The notes beneath the pieces were generated by a model. That model had not been told where the DNA came from, ran no database searches, and worked only from the letters and a program-made list of their open reading frames with translations. Shown here piece by piece: positions 31,838 to 41,583 of a stretch of 64,000 bases of DNA (its first letter is position 1; every line of letters begins with the position of its first letter). The DNA is from Eutreptiella sp. 'Long Island Sound 2002' (taxonomy: Eukaryota > Euglenozoa > Euglenophyceae > Eutreptiales > Eutreptiaceae). The stretch is taken from the NCBI GenBank assembly GCA_964036045.1, contig OZ038385.1, positions 30,138,306 through 30,202,305 of the forward strand, in the 5' to 3' direction. The translations under genes and the position numbers were made by a program.

Positions 31838-34800
31838 GAGGCCAGCTTTTGGGCTCCATTGGAAACATCCATGTGTATATACACCTTTTAACGCTTCTGG
31901 CCGAAATTTCGGCCAGCTTTTTGGTTTAACGTTGAATGACTATACTCATTTTCATTTTTTTAAGGGCTGGCCGAAATTTCTCCCAGCTCTCTGGTCTAAT
32001 CACCATTCATACACTTATACTGGGCTTTTTTTTGCCGGTGTGTCCGAAATTTCGGCCAGTATCTCCTCTTTCTGCGCATATCAGCAATTGTTTTCCCATC
32101 CAACACATTCTTCTTGGTTCCAGGGGTTCCACAAAACCGACCTATACACCACAAGTGAAAGAACAGCAAAGATACGGTTCATTGAACAGCAAACAAAACT
32201 ACCCGCAAAGGATATACGTGTATTTCCTATTTTTATGAACCTGGCCGAAATTTCGGCCAGCTTTTCCAAGAACATCAAAACACATGGTCTTATTCACCAG
32301 ACGGGCCCAAGCTGGCCGAAATTTCGACTAGGTCCTTCAAAACTTGAAATAACGTCACAGAAATGGATACCTTTGAGCTTTTTTGGAAGTTGGCCGAAAT
32401 TGAGGCCAGCTTTTCCATTGGTTCCATTGGAAACATGCATGTGTATATCCACTTTTTAAGGCTTCTGGCCGAAATTTCGGCCAGCTTTTTGGTTTAACGT
32501 TGAATGACTATACTCATTTTCATTGTTTTAAGGGCTGGCCGAAATTTCTCCCAGCTCTCTGGTCTAATCACCTTTCATACGCTCATATTCGGCTTTTTTG
32601 CCAGTGTGTGCCAAAAAAATCAAAACACATGGTAGTATTCACCAGACAGGCCCAAGCTGGCCGAAATTTCAGCCAGGTCCTTCAAAACTTGAAATAACGT
32701 CACAGAAATGGATACCTTTGAGCTTTTTTGGAAGCTGGCCGAAATTGAGGCCAGCTTTTCCATTGGTTCCATTGGAAACATGCATGTGTATATACACCTT
32801 TTAACGCTTCTGGCCGAAATTTCGGCCAGCTTTTTGGTTTAGTGTTGAATGACTATACTCATTTTCATTTTTTTAAGGGCTGGCCGAAATTTCTCCCAGC
32901 TCTCTGGTCTAATCACCTTTCATACACTCGTTTCCCGCATTTTTGCCGGTGTGGCCGAAGTTTCGGCCAGTGTGTCCCACTTCTGCGCATATTAGCAACT
33001 GTTTTCCCATCCAAAACATGTGGCCGAAATTTCTGCCAACTTGCAATTCTTGTTGTGCATAAATATTACACCGTACACTCCTATAAAGCTGCTTTCTTCT
33101 CACAGCGTTAATGTCCTCTGGTATTACTATAACTGTCATGCTCGTATGGGGTGTGCCACGCATTGCCACTGTTTTGTGTGTACATTCTCTGTTTTGCATT
33201 TTGCTGGCCGAACTTTCGGCCAAAGTTGCCTTATGTGGACCCCTGATTCCAAATGACACACATTTCTGGCCGAAATTTTGGCCAGCTTCTCGGCAACCCG
33301 GTTTTGAACAGTGGTTTCACATCCAGTGCAGGGCTGGCCGAAATTTCGGCTATGGTATTCCATCATTCGTGTCAAGACGTCGATTTTGGGCCATTTTGGG
33401 TTGAATTGCGCTTGTTATTGCCACTTTTGTTATTTCTCTTTCCATGAAATCCCCTGCTGTAGCATCCTTTTTTATGACCGAGCCTGCAATGGATTCACAG
33501 GAGGTGCTTATTTCCCCTCCAGCTGAAGCTGCATCCGAAAATGGGCAATCCCAACCTGCCCATCAACCGGACGGGGATAAGGCAAGCACAGAGGGACTTC
33601 AAGGGAAGCCTAAGGCACCACCAATGAAAAATTCATCAACCACCATCACGTTATCCGACTGGGTCACGTCAACCACCAAAATAAAAGTTTTCTCTGACCA
33701 AATTGTAATAGACCACGACCGAAGCATTGGCCACGTCCGTAATTTATCCGAGGATCGTGTGCAGCGGCGCTATGACGATCTCAAGGCCGCACCGCCTGTG
33801 GATTACATCCAAGATCTTCTTTTTTATAAAGTCATTCGTATGTCTCCTGTTGCCTGCTGCCATTCCCAACGGGTTATATTGTTTGCCGGTACGAAGGTTG
33901 GCCGAAATTTTGGCCAGCATCTGCGTCCCTAAGTGTTTTTGGTGTACTGCTATTGTTTGTTCCCATAGCCTGTGTGGATTTGTCAGTTGGCAAGTATTTG
34001 CTTGTCATTGAGTGTGGTACATTGTACACCATCTTCAAATGTCAGTGCACCTCTGCTCTTTGCGCATGTCTACCGTCATAGGTATCCATTTCGATGACGT
34101 TATTTCAAGTTTTGAAGGACCTGGTCGAAATTTCGGCCAGCTTGGGCCTGTTTGGTGAATAAGACCATGTGTTTTGATGTTCTTGGAAAAGCTGGCCGAA
34201 ATTTCGGCCAGGTTCATAAAAATAGGAAATACAAGTATATCCTTTGCGGGTAGTTTTGTTTGCTGTTCAACGAACCGTATCTTTGCTGCTCTTTTACTTG
34301 TGGTGCATAGGTGGGTTTTGTGGAAACCCTGGAACCAAGAAGAATGTGTTGGATGGGAAAACAATTGCTGATATGCGCAGAAAGAGAAAATGCTGGCCGA
34401 AATTTCGGCCACACCGGCAAAAAAAAGCCGAATATGAGTGTATGAATGGTGATTAGACCAGAGAGCTGGGAGAAATTTCGGCCAGCCCTTAAAAAAATGA
34501 AAATGAATATAGTCATTCAACATTAAACCAAAAAGCTGGCCGAAATTTCGGCCAGAAGCGTTAAAAGGTGTATATACACATGCATGTTTCCAATGGAACC
34601 AATGGAAAAGCTGGCCTCAATTTCGGCCAGCTTGCAAAAAACCTCAAAGGTATCCCTTTCTGTGACGTTATTTCAAGTTTTGAAGGACCTGGATGAAATT
34701 TCGGCCAGCTTGGGCCTGTCTGGTGAATAACACCATGTGTTTTGATGTTTTTGGACCCGACTGGCAAAAAAAGCCGAATATGAGCGTATGAAAGGTGATT

Positions 34801-35124
34801 AGACCAGAGAGCTGGGAGAAATTTCGGCCAGCCCTTAAAACAATGAAAATGAGTATAGTCATTCAACGTTAAACCAAAAAGCTGGCCGAAATTTCGGCCA
34901 GAAGCATTAAAAGGTGTATATACACATGGATGTTTCCAATGGAACCAATGGAAAAGCTGGCCTCATTTCGGCCAACTTCCAAAAAAGCTCAAAGGTATCC
35001 ATTTATGTGACGTTATTTCAAGTTTTGAAGGACCTGGCCGAAATTTCGGCCAGCTTGGCCTGTCTGGTGAATAACACCATGTGTTTTGATTGTTTTGGCA
35101 CAAACTGGCCGAAATTTCGGCCAG
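31838..35124. repeat. Array of 31 copies of a 20-bp palindrome
   Basis: The perfect palindrome CTGGCCGAAATTTCGGCCAG occurs nine times: 31897, 32241, 32465, 32810, 34192, 34536, 34882, 35034 and 35105. About 22 one- to four-base variants (for example CTGGCCGAAATTGAGGCCAG and CTGGCCGAAATTTCTCCCAG) fill the gaps. Most neighbours are 60-80 bases apart. Eighteen copies lie left of the central ORF and thirteen right of it. The right-hand intervals are inverted copies of left-hand ones, so the array is itself one large imperfect palindrome. Confidence 0.95.
33474..33932 (+). CDS. Small ORF at the centre of the palindrome array
   Basis: ATG at 33474 starts MTEPAMDSQEVLISPPAEAA..., with a hydrophilic Gln/Ser/Lys-rich first half and a more ordered part, TTITLSDWVTSTTKIKVFSD and VQRRYDDLKAAPPVDYIQDL. 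After LLFYK, at 33828, GTCATTCGTATG may be a donor; otherwise the frame runs into a palindrome copy and stops at 33932. An upstream ATG at 33444 in frame is less protein-like. Present only in unit A, since unit B lost it with the array. No family recognised; it could be cargo or the accessory gene of the nested element. Confidence 0.5.
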   Translation: MTEPAMDSQEVLISPPAEAASENGQSQPAHQPDGDKASTEGLQGKPKAPPMKNSSTTITLSDWVTSTTKIKVFSDQIVIDHDRSIGHVRNLSEDRVQRRYDDLKAAPPVDYIQDLLFYKVIRMSPVACCHSQRVILFAGTKVGRNFGQHLRP

Positions 35125-37110
35125 GTTCATAAAAAAAGGAAATACACGTATATGCTTTGGGGGTAGTTTTGTTTGTTTTTCAATGACCCATATTTCTGTT
35201 GCTCTTTTACTTGTGCTGTATACGTGGGTTTTGTGGTAACCCCCAACCAAGGGGTAAAAGTAATAATGGATAGACCCCGCCCCCCCCCTACTAAAGGAAT
35301 GCAATTGTCTAAATGTAAAACACCACCATATTTTGTGATTTGGTATCTTTATTTCGAAAATTTGTGTGTAGCTAGAAATAGAAATAACGGCATATATTTC
35401 ACATACATACCTTCATTTTGCCTATTGCCACCGGGGGGGGGGGGGGGGGTAGATACCCCAAAATAACACCCCTTTTCACATACTTTTCTCCTCACTACAA
35501 CATGGACTTCCGTGGGCCATAGCGCCAGGTGGGGGGCGGGCAACTTGTAACGCCTAAGCGACGTTCTAGCGCCGCCCCGCTGGAACGGCGCTAAAACGTC
35601 GCTAGAACGCTTCGCTAGAATAAGGCTAGAACAAAAACATGCACACACATTTGGCAAGTAAAAGACACCAATGTGGGAAGGGGGGGGGGTTCCATGACAC
35701 ATAGACACATAGAAATCATCACATTTGGTACATGTCTAGTCATATGTGCGCACACACACACACACACACACACATGCACACACACATTCTGACATAGACA
35801 CGGGCATCGTGGGGCTGCCCTCCCTTCAAGCGTTGGTTGGGGAGGGGGGCGTCTTTGCTTTTGTCACACATTTTTCAGGGGGGCTTGAGAACTACGTTGG
35901 GCGGGCGGGGGGGGGGGGGGGGGGGGGGGGGGTTGAAACTCAGGGGTTTGGGAGGGTGTTCTTTTCGTTGTTGCAAAGGTGGTTTTTGATTGGATTTTTA
36001 TGATATTTGACTGACAAAATGCAATTTCAAGTTGCAGGTATGCCATGCTATGTTGTGCAGTGTTTTGGTGTCTTGTGGTCTCGTAAGGTGTAAAGTGGTG
36101 TCATGTGGTGTGGTGTGCTATGGTGTGCTGCGGTATGTTGTAGTGTGTGATCTGCTGTGGTGTGTTGTAGTGTGCGGGGGGGGGAGTGTGTTGTGGTCAC
36201 ATGACGTGCGCTGTGGTGTGATGTGTTGTTATGTGGTGTGGTCCGGTGTCATGTGGTGTGGTGTGGTGTGGTGGGGTATCGTGCGATAGGGTTGCCTGTC
36301 TGGTTGGTTGAATGGTTTGTTGGTTGCTTGGCAGGTTGGGTTGTTTGGCAGCTTGGGTTATTTGTTGGGTGTTTGGTTGTTTGGGGCATGTTGTGTGGTG
36401 TCTGCACCCTGTGGTGTGTGGTGCCGTATGCTGTTGTATGCTCTGGGATGTCATGTCTGTGGGTACACATGTATTTACTGCCATTCCAAGGGAGCGGGGG
36501 GGGGGGGGGGGCAGGTAAGCATTTATCATTTTGTTCTAGCGGCGTTCTAGGGAACTGTTCTAGCGGCGTTCTAGCGACGTTCAACGGCGCTAGAACGCCG
36601 CTAGAACAGTTCTCTAGAACGCCGCTAGAACAAAAATATTAAACGCCCCCCCCCCCCCCCCCTCCTTGGAATGGCAGCAAATACATGTGTACCCACAGAC
36701 ATGACATCACAACCACAGGACACACCACAGGGTGTAGACACCACACAACATGCCCCAAACGGCTAAACACCCATCAAATAACCCAAGCTGCCAACAACTC
36801 AACGTAGCAACGAGCCAAAGCAAACAAGCAACCGACACACTATTCAACCAACCAGACAGCCAACCCTATTGCACGATACCCCAACCCACCCCACCACATT
36901 ACACCCGACCACACCACATGACAACACAGCATACCACAGAGCACGTCATGTGACCACAACACACTACCCCCCCCACACAGTACAGCACACCACAGCTAAT
37001 CACACACTACAGCAGACCGCAGCACAGCACACCACACCACACCACAACACACCACACCACATGACACGAGGCCACAACACATGACACCAGACCACACCAC
37101 ATGACACTGC

Positions 37111-37936
37111 TCTCCCCGACGGCGCTGAGTGACTGGTAGCAGGACCGGGCCTCCATACCGGCGCAAGCCATCTACGAGGCCCGCTGGGGGGTAAATTTCA
37201 TGCCAGGGGGGAGCCTCCCCCTGGACTGGTTCGACCACGACCAGCAGCGCCACATCACGGCGCATCGCATGGACAACGTCCCGACCATGACCGTCCTGGC
37301 CCACCGTTCCTCCCACCGGGGCACGGTGCTGGATACAATGTGCCTCCTGTGCGGGACACAGCCCGAGACGGCGCCCCACCTGTGGGCCTGCTCGGCTCAA
37401 TCGCACGAGTGGGGGCCAGCCCGCCGGCGCCTCGCAGCGTGGCTCGACCAGAAGGTGGGGCCACGGGCGGCCCCAGTGCGTCACCAGCTGTGGGAACCGA
37501 CTGTGCTGGAGCAGTGGGCGGCAGCCTTGCGGACCCCCTCCATGCAGCTGGCCCACCTGGAGTGTACGGGGCCCCACTCGCTGGGCACGGAGTTCCTCCG
37601 CCACGTCGTGGAGGAGTCCATACGGATCTGGTACGCCCACGCCAAGGCGCGTGCCACACTGCTGAAGGCCCGCCTGGGCCCGGGCAGCACGATGGCGTGG
37701 GCGTTGCAGGAGCTGCGCCTGCACCAGCAAGCAGAAAGGGAAGGGGTGCAGCGGGAGCTCCTGGAATAAGCGCGGTCGCCAGAGGCGAACTCACCAGGTC
37801 TCCCCGACTCCCCCTTCCCCTGCCGAGGCCTACACACTTGCGCACGGCGCGCAAACAACACACACAGCCCAGCCCGTTTACCTTTACCCGTGGGTAGACA
37901 TCCCGGCCTTTTGCCCTTTGGTAACAGCGCCTTCGG
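37111..37936 (+). mobile_element. 5'-truncated LINE insertion with a 68-bp target-site duplication
   Basis: The 68 bases 37043-37110 are repeated exactly at 37937-38004, and unit B (near 51695-51765) has the site once and no insert. This proves insertion after the duplication. The 826-bp body is GC-rich, unlike the AC-rich target. It contains the C-terminal part of a LINE ORF2 (37140-37769) and a 167-bp 3' region without poly(A). Confidence 0.9.
37140..37769 (+). pseudogene. C-terminal LINE ORF2 fragment with zinc finger
   Basis: The frame from the insertion border (37113) has TAG at 37137-37139, then runs QDRASIPAQAIYEARWGVNF ... to TAA 37767-37769. It carries C-x2-C-x8-H-x3-C (CLLCGTQPETAPHLWAC, 37341-37391), close in spacing and wording to CPYCGGPPETQVHLLSDC of the GC-rich LINE at 6068. 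It is therefore a second member of the same LINE group. The fragment alone cannot encode RT activity. Confidence 0.8.
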
Positions 37937-38791
37937 CACAACACACCACACCACATGACACGAGGCCACAACACATGACACCAGACCACACCACATGACA
38001 CTGCAACACACCACAACGCACCTCATGTGACCACAGCACAACACACCACGCCACTACAACGCATAGCACACCACGGCAGATCACACACTAGAGCAGACCG
38101 CAGCAGCACACCAAGCACACCACACCACATGACACCACTTTACACCTTACGAGACCACAACACACCACAACACTGCGCAGCATAGCATGGCATACCTGCA
38201 ACTTGAAATTGCATTTTGTCAGTCAAATATCATAAAAATCCAATAAAAAACCACCCCTGAAACAAAGAAAAGAACACTCTCCCACACCCCTGAGTTCAAC
38301 CCCCCCCCCCCAAAGGTAGTTCTCAAGCCCCCATTGAAAAATGTTTGACGAAAGCAAAGACGCCCCCCCCCCCCCAGCCCCCCCCCCAACCAACGCTTAA
38401 AGGGAGGGCAGCCCCACAGTGCCTGTGCCTATGTCAAAATGTGTGCGTGCATGTGTGTGTGTGTGTGTGTGTGCACATATGACTAGACATGTACGAAATG
38501 TGATGGTTTCTATGTGTCTATGTGTCATGGAACCCCCCCCCCCTTCCCACATTGGTGTCTTTTACTCGCCAAATGTGTGTGCATGTTTTTGTTCTAGCCT
38601 TCATCTAGCCTTGCTCTAGTGTGTTGGTTGCTATGAGTGTATGCGCCATGCACCCCCCCAACCCACTGTGATAATTTGTTTTTTGTGTTCTACTCAGGCT
38701 ATTATATCGTTCTAGTATTGATCTATTCTAGGCTAGAACATCTAGGATAGAAGTTCTAGCCTAGAACGAGATTGGGTCTTCTAGCACGTAC

Positions 38792-39466
38792 CAATGGAAG
38801 AGGATAGCAGCCAGAGCCCCGCTGGGGGATGGTCCGATGTCTGATGGCTCGGCATCTTCGGCTGGGGGCATGAACATTATCTATGTGACCCAGCTGGAGC
38901 CGTGGCTCATGGCGCCACAAGTGAGAGCGTTGGTCAGTTAAGGTCCGGGGGTTGACCCCATGGAGCTAGGATCAATCTCTCGTATGCGATGGAATGTTGG
39001 TGATCGGGGTACAACGAGGGTATGGATAATGGACGCAGCTGCTCATGAAAGCATTGTCATACTCACGGAGGATTGTGCATACCGTGTGTTGTCCAATGAG
39101 GAGTACGTACAAGGGAAGCAAAGGCAGCAAAGCAAGACAAATAACTCTGAAGGAAAAACACTAGTTTGTTACAAGTGTGGGAAGGAGGGGCATTTTGCAC
39201 GGGAATGCCCGCTGGGGAAAACGGCGAACCCGCCGAAGACCCCTTTGCCGCCGAAAACGACCTATGTGACGCTGCGGAAGACACGGACACAAGCGCAGCG
39301 ATCACTGTTGCTAGAGAGACCTGAGACAACGTCGGCTTTGACAGGGGCCACTTCAGCGGCGACGACACATGGGAGGGGTCCATGCCTGGACCCGCTGCGA
39401 CTTTCAATGCGAACGGGTTGTTTACAGCGATGCCGGGTCCAGAATATAAGTATTGCAAACTTTTGA
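38792..39466 (+). pseudogene. LINE ORF1, downstream half with CCHC zinc knuckle (copy A)
   Basis: In frame with the upstream half across the GTAC element: QWKRIAARAPLGDGPM ... PWLMAPQVRALVS, TAA at 38939-38941, then MELGSISRMRWNVGDRGTTR and on. A retroviral-type knuckle C-x2-C-x4-H-x4-C (CYKCGKEGHFAREC) lies at 39167-39208, as in LINE ORF1/gag proteins that bind element RNA. The ORF ends at 39466, overlapping ORF2 (start 39382) by about 85 bases in another frame. The TAA is conserved in copy B, so translation may start at ATG 38960. Confidence 0.75.
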
Positions 39467-39689
39467 AAGCAGCAACCAAATCGCGGCTAGATGCCTTGTT
39501 GATACAAGAGACGCACGTTAATGGAGTAGTGGACTGGCAAGTACGCGATGTCGAGGAGGGAGTGAGGCGATATGGGTACACGGTATTCTGGTTGTATGCC
39601 AAGTCGTTTGTGAAAGGTGGACTCATGGTGTTGGTGGAGACAACATCCCAGAGGACAATCAAGACCCGGTGCCGTTGACGCCGCCGCTG
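39382..39689 (+). pseudogene. LINE ORF2: AP-type endonuclease, first part (copy A)
   Basis: Starts MPGPAATFNANGLF; NANG and the LLIQETH motif (Glu at 39508-39510) are the first two signatures of the endonuclease/exonuclease/phosphatase fold that nicks target DNA in LINE retrotransposition. The frame is interrupted by the hAT-like element at 39698, and in copy A also by a small indel near 39630 relative to copy B. It continues at 42302. Confidence 0.8.
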
Positions 39690-39965
39690 GATGAGCGCAG
39701 GGGGGGGGGGGGGTTCTGAGAAATCCGATACCGTGGGGGGTTTTGAAAGACCCCCCTTTTTTTCAAAATGGTCCGAGGGGGGGTTTTAAGGGTGTTTTTT
39801 GACGCACACACATCATTTGTGCGATTTTTTTTCTGGTGTTGTTCTTTTGGACTGCACATCCAGAGTTTTGTCCTTGCTCCCAATTCAGCCACTTTTGATT
39901 TTGTCCCCTTAGCTATGGACCCCCCACAATGCAAGGGTGACGTTGCATTTCCGCCCTTTTTTTGG

Positions 39966-40607
39966 ACATTTCTGATTTTGCCCCCCGCTTTGAAGCGGTG
40001 GGGATCCCCGATACAGCAGGGGTGAGGTAGCCAATTTGCCCACTTGTGGGCCACTTCTGATTTTGCCCCCCGCTCTGCAGCGGTGGGGATCCCCGATACG
40101 GCAGGGGTGAGGTAGCCAATTTGCCCACTTGTGGGCCACTTCTGATTTTGCCCCCCGCTCTGAAGCGGTGGGGATCCCCGATACGGCAGGGGTGAGGTAG
40201 CCACTTTGCCCACTTGTGGGCCACTTCTGATTTTGCTCCCCGCTCTGCAGCGCTGGGGATCCCTGATACGGCAGGGGTGAGGTAGCCACTTTGCCCACTT
40301 GTGGGCCACTTCTGATTTTGCTCCCCGCTCTGCAGCGGTGGGGATCCCCGATACGGCAGGGGTGAGGTAGCCACTTTGCCCACTTGTGGGCCACTTCTGA
40401 TTTTGCTCCCCGCTCTGCAGCGGTGGGGATCCCTGATACGGCAGGGGTGAGGTAGCCACTTTGCCCACTTGTGGGCCACTTCTGATTTTGCTCCCCGCTC
40501 TGCAGCGGTGGGGATCCCTGATACGGCAGGGGTGAGGTAGCCACTTTGCCCACTTGTGGGCCACTTCTGATTTTGCCCCCCGCTCTGAAGCGGTGGGGAT
40601 CCCAAAT
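39966..40607. repeat. 85-bp minisatellite, about 7.5 units (copy A)
   Basis: Units start CCACTTCTGATTTTG at 40051, 40136, 40221, 40306, 40391, 40476 and 40561 (first, diverged unit 39966), with GGGGATCCC(C/T)GATACGG and GCCCACTTGTGGG inside. Unit B has two more units (53715-54526). All three minus-strand frames are stop-free across the array. Confidence 0.97.
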
Positions 40608-40635
40608 GTGAGTTTCGGAATGGGCATGTGGTGGG

Positions 40636-41583
40636 ATGTGGTTGGATGCCCAAATGGATGCCGATGGTCGTTGGCTGATTCCAGTGGGCACCCTGTGTGC
40701 CTTTTTGAAAACTGCAAAGGTACCCAATTGTCCTCAGTTGCGTGCAGAGCCATACGCTGGTGTGGCACATACTAGCGTGCGGCCCGCAGAAGCAACAAAA
40801 TTTTGTTTCTTTTGTGGAGTGGCCGTTGCTTTGGCAAGGATGCGTCATCATGTGGCAGTGCACTTGCAGAAAGGAGAGGTGGTAACGGACCCAAGGATGC
40901 ATGGTGAGGCCGAACCTTGTGGTTTTTGTGGACGCACAACAGGCACGTGTACCACAAGTATTGTGGGCAAGAAAATCAGTAGCACATGCCCGTGTGTGGT
41001 CCCATTGAAGCTCGCAATGGCCACACGCAAAAAAGAAAACATGCCCCGTGAATGTCCTATTCCCGGGTGCAGTGCCACCCCGTGGGTTTTGAACATCAAA
41101 ACTCACTTGGCTCGGTGCCATCCAACCGTGCCACCCAACACCGTTGATTTGACGGAATGGGCTGTAGTTGGGCAGGACGATGAGAAAAAAAAGGGGCGAG
41201 CCAAAAAAATCCCCATGGTGATGAAGCCCAAGATCACTTTGAAAGTGGCAAAGGCGGTGGACAACGAGAGTGCGTCCTTCTCTGAAGCCTCTCTTGGACG
41301 CTCCGATTGGGACTGGAAACCGGAGGAGGATGCAAGCTTTTTGGAATCTAGGTCTTCCGCAGATAACGGTTCGTCTAGCGGTAACGAGAGTGCCGCCCCT
41401 TCCGAGGATGGCAATAGCTCCTCTTCTTCCTCATCTTCTTCCTCTTCCACCTCTTCTTCCGCGGTGGAAGTTGTCCCGCAAAAGAAAGCCGTTCCTGGCA
41501 AGGGCACAAAGCGGCCCATCAGCGCTACCAAGCAAAATGCGAAGAAGCGTTGCACGGTGAAGACGTCGGGGCGGAAGAAGTAG
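40636..41583 (+). CDS. Zinc-finger protein gene inside the hAT-like element (copy A)
   Basis: 315 codons from ATG 40636. Residues 55-80 hold FCFFCGVAVALARMRHHVAVHL (C-x2-C...H-x3-H). A Cys cluster PCGFCGRTTGTC ... CPC follows near residues 95-125. CPIPGCSATPWVLNIKTHLA at about 138-160 has C-x4-C-x12-H-x4-H spacing like a C2H2 finger. The C-terminal third is acidic and Ser-rich (a run of Ser) and ends with Lys/Arg stretches resembling nuclear signals. This suggests a nuclear DNA-binding protein. It is not a transposase by any motif visible. It stays open in copy A but is frameshifted in copy B. Confidence 0.75.
   Translation: MWLDAQMDADGRWLIPVGTLCAFLKTAKVPNCPQLRAEPYAGVAHTSVRPAEATKFCFFCGVAVALARMRHHVAVHLQKGEVVTDPRMHGEAEPCGFCGRTTGTCTTSIVGKKISSTCPCVVPLKLAMATRKKENMPRECPIPGCSATPWVLNIKTHLARCHPTVPPNTVDLTEWAVVGQDDEKKKGRAKKIPMVMKPKITLKVAKAVDNESASFSEASLGRSDWDWKPEEDASFLESRSSADNGSSSGNESAAPSEDGNSSSSSSSSSSSTSSSAVEVVPQKKAVPGKGTKRPISATKQNAKKRCTVKTSGRKK

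Larger units (their letters stand above)
31617..35562. mobile_element. Nested inverted-repeat element carrying the palindrome array
   Basis: 28-bp ends GACGCTTAGGCGTCACAAGT... (31617-31644) and its near-perfect inverted copy at 35535-35562 enclose 3.9 kb. Both ends abut CTAGCG words of the outer family. Between them are the array of CTGGCCGAAATTTCGGCCAG and the ORF at 33474. The equivalent in unit B is 49087-50226, shortened by 2.8 kb. Confidence 0.65.
35563..38600. mobile_element. GT/AC-rich foldback element, copy A
   Basis: Left arm about 35630-36585 (TG-rich lower half) and right arm about 36590-38600 (AC-rich, interrupted by the 894-bp insertion) are inverted copies: CATTGGTGTCTTTTAC, CATATGACTAGACATGT, GCATACCTGCAACTTGAAAT and TACATGTGTACCCACAGACA each occur in opposite orientation. 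The turn (36535-36633) is a palindrome of TTCTAGCGGCG modules. The left arm contains a 26-G run at 35907-35932. No coding capacity. In unit B: 50227-52340. Confidence 0.8.
31404..38787. mobile_element. GTAC-targeting TIR element, copy A (7,384 bp)
   Basis: Imperfect terminal inverted repeats of about 33 bp: 31404 reads ACGCTAGAAGACCCAATC and the right end, reversed from 38787, reads GTGCTAGAAGACCCAATC. GTAC flanks both sides (31400-31403, 38788-38791). Removing the element plus one GTAC joins TGG-TAC to CAA-TGG in frame within ORF1 (…INPWY|QWKRIAARAPL…), so the insertion site and the 4-bp duplication are well supported. It contains no transposase. Nested inside are an inverted-repeat element with a palindrome array and a foldback. 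The ends also read as GT...AG splice sites. Confidence 0.8.

Noticed and set aside
31838-35124. CRISPR array (palindromic repeats with fairly even spacing)
   Set aside because: The repeat is a full palindrome with variable copies, intervals are duplicated and inverted rather than unique, no cas genes are present and the setting is eukaryotic.
36032-37084. Cys/Val/Gly-rich and Thr/His/Pro-rich ORFs in the foldback arms
   Set aside because: Opposite strands of GT- and AC-rich simple sequence; no codon or motif evidence.
39659-40768. Long minus-strand ORFs over the 85-bp array and their copies at 53369-55040
   Set aside because: The same DNA is open in all three frames; the pattern follows the minisatellite, not a protein.
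40636-41583. Reading the zinc-finger ORF as the hAT transposase
   Set aside because: No hAT catalytic or dimerisation motif is visible and the C-terminus is a Ser-rich acidic tail.
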